Shown here piece after piece: positions 4,905-8,981 of a stretch of 8,981 bases of DNA. The position numbers were made by a program, and so were the translations under genes. Numbering within the stretch: the first letter of the stretch is position 1; each line of letters opens with the position of its first letter. Source of the DNA: Alphaproteobacteria bacterium (GTDB lineage Bacteria > Pseudomonadota > Alphaproteobacteria > Puniceispirillales > Puniceispirillaceae); NCBI GenBank assembly GCA_011524805.1, contig WTJO01000013.1, positions 1 through 8,981 of the forward strand. Direction: 5' to 3'. Under the pieces are notes generated by a model. The model was not told where the DNA came from and did not search any database. It saw nothing but the letters and a program-made list of their open reading frames with translations.

Positions 4905-5984
4905 ATGAGTGATCTTGAAACATTAAAATCAGATTTTGAGGCAGCAATTCAGGCGGCGGCTGATAATGAGGCGCTGGAAGCTGTGAGGCTGGATGCGCTT
5001 GGCAAAAAAGGACGTATTTCGGAACAGCTGAAACAGCTTGGCCAGTTGCCGCCAGAAGACCGCAAACAGGCCGGACAGGCGCTCAACATCCTCAAAGACC
5101 AGATTGCCGAGGCTATCGCTGCGCGCGCAAAGACGCTAGGCGCAGAGGCAATGAATAAAAAACTGGCAGAAGAGCAGATAGATATCTCTCTGCCCATAGC
5201 TCAGCAGGCGCAGGGATTTGCCCATCCGCTAAGCAGAACAATCGAAGAAATTACGGCTATTTTCAGCGATATGGGATTTGTGATTGCCGAAGGCCCTGAT
5301 ATCGAGACAGATTATTATAATTTTACCGCGCTGAATATCCCGCCAGAACATCCTGCCCGTCAGGAGCATGATACGTTTTATCTGATGCCTGATGAGGCAG
5401 GGCAGCGCCCTGTGTTGCGCACCCATACTTCGCCTGTTCAGGTGCGCACCATGCAAAAAATGAAACCGCCTATCAGGCTGATTGTGCCGGGGCGTACCTA
5501 CCGGTCTGATCATGATGCCACCCATTCTCCCATGTTCCATCAATGTGAAGGGCTGGTGATTGGCGAAAATATTCATATGGGGCATCTGAAAGGCTGTCTT
5601 ATTGATTTCTGCCGTGCATTTTTCGGGGTGGATGATTTGCCTGTGCGCTTCAGGCCTAGCTTCTTTCCGTTTACAGAACCTTCTGCCGAAGTCGATATTG
5701 GCTGTAGTCGCTCTGATGGTGGGCTGAAAATTGGTGCGGGTGACGACTGGCTTGAAATTCTGGGCTCCGGCATGGTTAATCCGCGTGTGCTTGAAAATTG
5801 CGGCTATGATCCTGAACAGGTGCAGGGGTTTGCTTTCGGGATGGGGATAGAGCGTCTAGCAATGCTGAAATATGGCATTCCCGATTTACGTACATTTTAT
5901 GATTCAGATATGCGCTGGCTTCGGCATTACGGCTTTGTAAGTGCCGATATGGCGGCTCTGCATACAGGTCTGGGAGGCGAGTAA
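4905..5984 (+). CDS. pheS: Phenylalanyl-tRNA synthetase alpha subunit
   Basis: The catalytic subunit of the alpha2-beta2 enzyme that charges tRNA-Phe; 359 residues, slightly longer than the 327 of E. coli. The N-terminal 100 residues form the coiled-coil arm that holds tRNA. The class II core follows: GFAHPLSRTIEEI (104-116), motif 1 region; HTSPVQVRTM (174-183); motif 2 with VPGRTYRSDHDATHSPMFHQ (194-213); FFPFTEPSAEVD (253-264); and motif 3 GFAFGMGIERLAM (308-320). Ala310 in GFAFG matches the E. coli residue (Ala294) that sizes the amino-acid pocket, so normal phenylalanine selectivity is expected. The start at 4905 gives MSDLETL, usual for the family; a GTG at 4842 in the same frame would begin inside the terminator and is not credible. 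The ribosome binding site is weak (CGAG at 4893-4896). pheT follows after 4 nt. Confidence 0.97.
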   Translation: MSDLETLKSDFEAAIQAAADNEALEAVRLDALGKKGRISEQLKQLGQLPPEDRKQAGQALNILKDQIAEAIAARAKTLGAEAMNKKLAEEQIDISLPIAQQAQGFAHPLSRTIEEITAIFSDMGFVIAEGPDIETDYYNFTALNIPPEHPARQEHDTFYLMPDEAGQRPVLRTHTSPVQVRTMQKMKPPIRLIVPGRTYRSDHDATHSPMFHQCEGLVIGENIHMGHLKGCLIDFCRAFFGVDDLPVRFRPSFFPFTEPSAEVDIGCSRSDGGLKIGAGDDWLEILGSGMVNPRVLENCGYDPEQVQGFAFGMGIERLAMLKYGIPDLRTFYDSDMRWLRHYGFVSADMAALHTGLGGE

Positions 5985-5988
5985 GGCG

Positions 5989-8406
5989 ATGAAATTCACA
6001 TTATCCTGGCTTTTTGACCATCTGGAAACTGATGCCAGCCTTGAGCAGATTGTCGACATGCTGCCCATGGTCGGGCTGGAAGTTGAATCGCTTGTAAATC
6101 CGCGTGAGAGCTTTGCGGCTTTCCGTGTGGCCGAGATTGTCACCGCAGAACAGCATCCTAATGCGGACAGGCTACGTGTCTGTACTGTCAATGCAGGGGG
6201 TGAGACATTATCTATTGTGTGCGGCGCGCCAAATGCACGGTCAGGCCTGAAAACAGTATTGGCGCCTGTGGGTGCATATGTGCCCGGGGCAGATATTACT
6301 ATCAAGGCAGGCAAGATAAGAGGCGAGACTTCGCAAGGCATGCTTTGCTCATCTGCCGAGCTTGGCATTAGCGAAGAGGCTGACGGTATTATCGAGCTTG
6401 CGGCAGATGCACAGACAGGGGCAAATTTTGCTGACTATGCAGAACAAATCAGGTTAAGCCAGATAGACCCTGTGATTGAAATTGCCATCACCCCGAACAG
6501 GGGCGACTGTCTTGGGGTGCGGGGGGTTGCACGCGATCTGGCCGCCGCCGGCATGGGCAGTCTGAAACCACTTGATTTCAGCCCTGCGGTTGGCGAAGGC
6601 GCAAGCCCGGTTACATGGCATATTGACGATAGCGCATTAGCGCTTGTGCCTGCAGTATCTGGCAGAATGTTTTCCGGCGTCTCAAATGGCGCTTCGCCTG
6701 CATGGCTGGCAGACAGGCTGACCGCGATTGGCCAGCGCCCTATCTCGGCACTGGTTGATATTACAAACTATATCATGTTCGATCTTGGCAGGCCGCTCCA
6801 TGCCTATGATGGTGACAAAATCGCCGGCAACCAGCTTACCATCACCGCCGCCTCATCTGGGCAGGAAATTCTGGCACTGAACGAAAAAACCTATATCACA
6901 GAGACAGGCATGCTGGTAATAGGTGATGAAGATGGCCCTGATGATATTGCAGGGGTGATGGGCGGTGAGCGCACTGGCGTAAGCGACAGCACTACAAATA
7001 TGTTTCTTGAAATTGCCGTATTTGATCCTGTCAGCGTGGCCACTACAGGCCGGAAGCTGAATCTGCATTCAGATGCGCGCTACCGGTTTGAGCGCGGTCT
7101 TGACCAGTGCGGCCCTGAACAGATGGCAGGCTATATTGCACGCTTCATCCAGCAGATTTGTGGCGGCAGCTTCTCTGAATTGACATTGGCAGGCGCTAAC
7201 AGCTACATCCCGAAAACGATCGCATTTTCTCTCTCGCGCACCCGACAACTCACCGGCGTAGATGTGCCTCGGGCAGACCAGAAACAGATTCTTGAAATCC
7301 TTGGCTTTGATGTTGATGACAGGGGCGAGGAAAGCTGGGACGTGACCGTGCCGCCATGGCGTAACGATATTGACGGCAGTGCCGATCTGGTAGAGGAAAT
7401 CATCAGAATATTCGGGTTTGATAAGCTGAATATGACAGCGCTGCCACGTAATTCGGTAATTGCGCGCCCTGCCTATTCTGCCGAACAGAAACGTGTGCCT
7501 TTATTGCGGCGCCTGCTCACCTCACGCGGCATTACCGAAGCGGTGACGTTTTCGTTTCTGAAGTCAGATGATGCACGCCTGTTTGGCGGCGTAGATGAGG
7601 GGCTGCGTCTGGCCAATCCTATCAGCACTGATCTGGATATGATGCGCCCGTCAATTCTGCCTAATCTGCTTCAGGCTATCTCGCGCAATAATAATCGCGG
7701 TATCGATAATATCAGCCTGTTTGAAATAGGCCCTGTATTTCTCTCGCCAGATGAGACAGGCCAGCGCATATGCGTATCTGGTATAAGACAGGGCAATATC
7801 CGCAGTGCAGACTGGCGGCAGAAGGCAGAGCCTGTAACTGCGTTTGACAGCAAGGCAGATATTCTGGCCGCGCTGGCGCTGATCGGCGTGTCAGTTGACA
7901 ATCTGGTGGTCAGCCGTGATGCGCCGGACTGGATGCACCCGGGCAGGTCTGGCAGGCTAAAGCTGGGCAAGATGGATATGGGATATTTTGGCGAGCTGCA
8001 TCCTGCCATTTTGATGCATTATGATTTGAAATCGCCTATTGTAGGCTTTGAATTCTGGCTGGATACAATTCCGCTTGCGCGCAATAAAGGCCCTATGAAG
8101 CCGTTGCTTAATCTATCTGCATTCCAGCCGGTAAGCCGTGATTTCGCCTTTATTGTCGATGAGCAGGTAGAGGCGCAGGCACTGGTGCAGTCTGTGCGCA
8201 AAGCCGCACGTGATGTGGTCACAGATGTTCAGGTGTTTGATATCTATCAGGGAAGCAATATTGAGGCTGGCAAAAAATCAGTTGCCCTGACCGCAACATT
8301 GCAGCCAAAATCAGCCACCTTCACAGAAGATGAGCTGAAAGCTATCTCAGATACAATCATCTCCACAGTGGCAAAAAATAATGGCGGCGAGATCAGAGGC
8401 GGCTAG
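5989..8406 (+). CDS. pheT: Phenylalanyl-tRNA synthetase beta subunit
   Basis: Structural and editing partner of PheS; 805 residues against about 795 in E. coli, so complete. It opens with the conserved MKFTLSWL. Domains: an OB-fold tRNA-binding domain (about 39-150) with HPNADRLRVC (56-65), CGAPNAR (78-84) and KIRGETSQGMLCS (109-121); TPNRGDCL (168-175); the B3/4 domain that hydrolyses Tyr-tRNA-Phe (about 215-390) with DLGRPLHAYD near 265 and RYRFERGLD near 365; the B5 domain (about 408-480) with PPWRNDI; the catalytic-like core (about 490-700); and the FDX-ACB domain that binds the tRNA anticodon stem (about 708-805). The start lies 4 nt after the pheS stop, with GGAGG at 5973-5977 inside the end of pheS as the likely ribosome binding site, so translation of the two subunits is probably coupled. 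An in-frame ATG upstream at 5941 would lie inside pheS and is not needed. Confidence 0.98.
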   Translation: MKFTLSWLFDHLETDASLEQIVDMLPMVGLEVESLVNPRESFAAFRVAEIVTAEQHPNADRLRVCTVNAGGETLSIVCGAPNARSGLKTVLAPVGAYVPGADITIKAGKIRGETSQGMLCSSAELGISEEADGIIELAADAQTGANFADYAEQIRLSQIDPVIEIAITPNRGDCLGVRGVARDLAAAGMGSLKPLDFSPAVGEGASPVTWHIDDSALALVPAVSGRMFSGVSNGASPAWLADRLTAIGQRPISALVDITNYIMFDLGRPLHAYDGDKIAGNQLTITAASSGQEILALNEKTYITETGMLVIGDEDGPDDIAGVMGGERTGVSDSTTNMFLEIAVFDPVSVATTGRKLNLHSDARYRFERGLDQCGPEQMAGYIARFIQQICGGSFSELTLAGANSYIPKTIAFSLSRTRQLTGVDVPRADQKQILEILGFDVDDRGEESWDVTVPPWRNDIDGSADLVEEIIRIFGFDKLNMTALPRNSVIARPAYSAEQKRVPLLRRLLTSRGITEAVTFSFLKSDDARLFGGVDEGLRLANPISTDLDMMRPSILPNLLQAISRNNNRGIDNISLFEIGPVFLSPDETGQRICVSGIRQGNIRSADWRQKAEPVTAFDSKADILAALALIGVSVDNLVVSRDAPDWMHPGRSGRLKLGKMDMGYFGELHPAILMHYDLKSPIVGFEFWLDTIPLARNKGPMKPLLNLSAFQPVSRDFAFIVDEQVEAQALVQSVRKAARDVVTDVQVFDIYQGSNIEAGKKSVALTATLQPKSATFTEDELKAISDTIISTVAKNNGGEIRGG

Positions 8407-8439
8407 CGCTGTCATCTTCTGTACATATCGCAGAATAAT

Positions 8440-8981
8440 CTAGCTTTTGTGTGTGACCAGCCTGTTCACAGCCGAGATAATTGCCTTGATAGGGGCAAGG
8501 GTGATTGAGGTATCAATCCCTGCGCCATAGAATGAGTTGCCAGCACTATCTTTCAGTTCGACATAGGCCGCCGCTTCTGCCTTTGATGTTGAGCTACGCG
8601 TATTCTGGCCGAAATCTGCCAGCGTGAAGCTGACATCATAGTGATTTCTAATTGCATCCACAAAGGCTGAAATTGGCCCGTTGCCAGTCTCGGAAATTAT
8701 CTGTTCGACACCCTGATAGGACAGGGTTGCCTGCACGGCTTCCTTACCATCTTCTGCCTGCGAGGGGTGAGTTTCAAAACTTACCAGCTTGAACGGGCTT
8801 TGCGCCTGAAGATAGCTTTCATCAAAAATCTGCCAGATAGTATCTGCTGTCATCTCGCGGCCAGTTGAATCAGCTGTCTGCTGGACAATCTGGCTAAATT
8901 CAACTTCCATACCGCGTGGCAGGCGAACATGATGTTCTGTTTCCAGCAGCCATGCAGAGCCTGCTTTGCCAGACTGAGAAT
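8440..8981 (-). CDS. leuA: 2-isopropylmalate synthase, C-terminal part (cut by the window edge)
   Basis: Condenses acetyl-CoA with 2-oxoisovalerate, the first step of leucine synthesis. Only the last 179 residues are in the window; the reading frame stays open to the edge, so the ATG at 8908-8910 is internal and not a start. The visible part starts with SQSGKAGSAWLLE and LPRGMEVEFSQIVQQTAD, the junction region, and continues into the allosteric LeuA dimer domain, where leucine feedback acts: the GNGPISAFVDAI stretch, KAEAAAYVELKD, and the end FYGAGIDTSITLAPIKAIIS followed by AVNR. It resembles the long form found in Pseudomonas and Mycobacterium more than the short E. coli form. SGKAG replaces the commoner SGKGG. 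The stop codon lies 33 bp from that of pheT on the opposite strand, so the two transcripts converge with no visible terminator in the gap. The catalytic barrel is outside the window. Confidence 0.92.
   Translation of the reverse strand, partial: SQSGKAGSAWLLETEHHVRLPRGMEVEFSQIVQQTADSTGREMTADTIWQIFDESYLQAQSPFKLVSFETHPSQAEDGKEAVQATLSYQGVEQIISETGNGPISAFVDAIRNHYDVSFTLADFGQNTRSSTSKAEAAAYVELKDSAGNSFYGAGIDTSITLAPIKAIISAVNRLVTHKS

Noticed and set aside
4810..4908. A 32-codon frame running through the terminator and ending in ATGA overlap with the pheS start, containing Phe-Phe; considered as a pheS leader peptide.
   Set aside because: It has no ribosome binding site, its arginine-rich content comes from the GC-rich stem, and its Phe-Phe codons are the T-run itself. 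A ribosome stalled there would come too late to affect the terminator, so classical attenuation does not fit.
745..6230. Three copies of the 8-bp palindrome GGCGCGCC (745-752, 1481-1488, 6223-6230), more than expected by chance.
   Set aside because: Each encodes Gly-Ala-Pro in a normal protein context in the same frame, including a conserved motif in PheT. Shared codon choice explains them.
5904..6368. Open frame of 154 codons on the - strand across the pheS-pheT junction.
   Set aside because: It is opposite the conserved PheS C-terminus and PheT tRNA-binding domain, and its composition is that of a reversed coding strand.
1..8981. Search for defence, phage, transposon, CRISPR or other novel multi-gene systems.
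   Set aside because: All long frames are accounted for by housekeeping genes, gaps are at most about 205 bp, and I see no long repeats, target duplications or att-like sites.

Overview
This window is a translation-machinery cluster from what looks like an alphaproteobacterium. The protein sequences suggest this: IF-3 has the stretch GPRINSEI and a C-terminal domain of alphaproteobacterial style, and the GT4 protein carries a GGVERGT motif. The base composition looks balanced, roughly half G+C by eye (not counted). A marine, SAR116-like lineage would fit, but that is a guess; there is no rRNA here to settle it.

Layout, left to right on the + strand: a short AT-rich upstream region with phased TGCC repeats (1-153); a family 4 glycosyltransferase (154-1314); thrS, threonyl-tRNA synthetase (1358-3286); infC, initiation factor IF-3, starting at a rare AUA codon (3443-3976); a 205-bp structured spacer with a promoter candidate; rpmI, L35 (4182-4379); rplT, L20 (4425-4790); a strong intrinsic terminator (4819-4858); and pheS-pheT, the two subunits of phenylalanyl-tRNA synthetase (4905-5984 and 5989-8406). 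On the - strand, converging on pheT, is the C-terminal third of leuA, 2-isopropylmalate synthase (8440 to the window edge).

The order thrS-infC-rpmI-rplT-pheS-pheT is the one known from Escherichia coli. The genes supply two aminoacyl-tRNA synthetases, the factor that checks start codons, and two proteins of the large ribosomal subunit. The glycosyltransferase probably acts in the cell envelope and seems to share the transcript only by position. leuA belongs to a separate leucine biosynthesis transcript.

I see no mobile element, CRISPR array, phage gene, tRNA or unknown multi-gene system. What deserves a second look is regulatory: the AUA start of infC with an in-frame four-codon minicistron in front of it; a 35-nt stem and competing pairings in the rpmI leader, where an L20 autoregulatory site would be expected; hairpins that hold the stop codons of infC, rpmI and rplT in their loops; and a terminator placed inside the cluster just before pheS.
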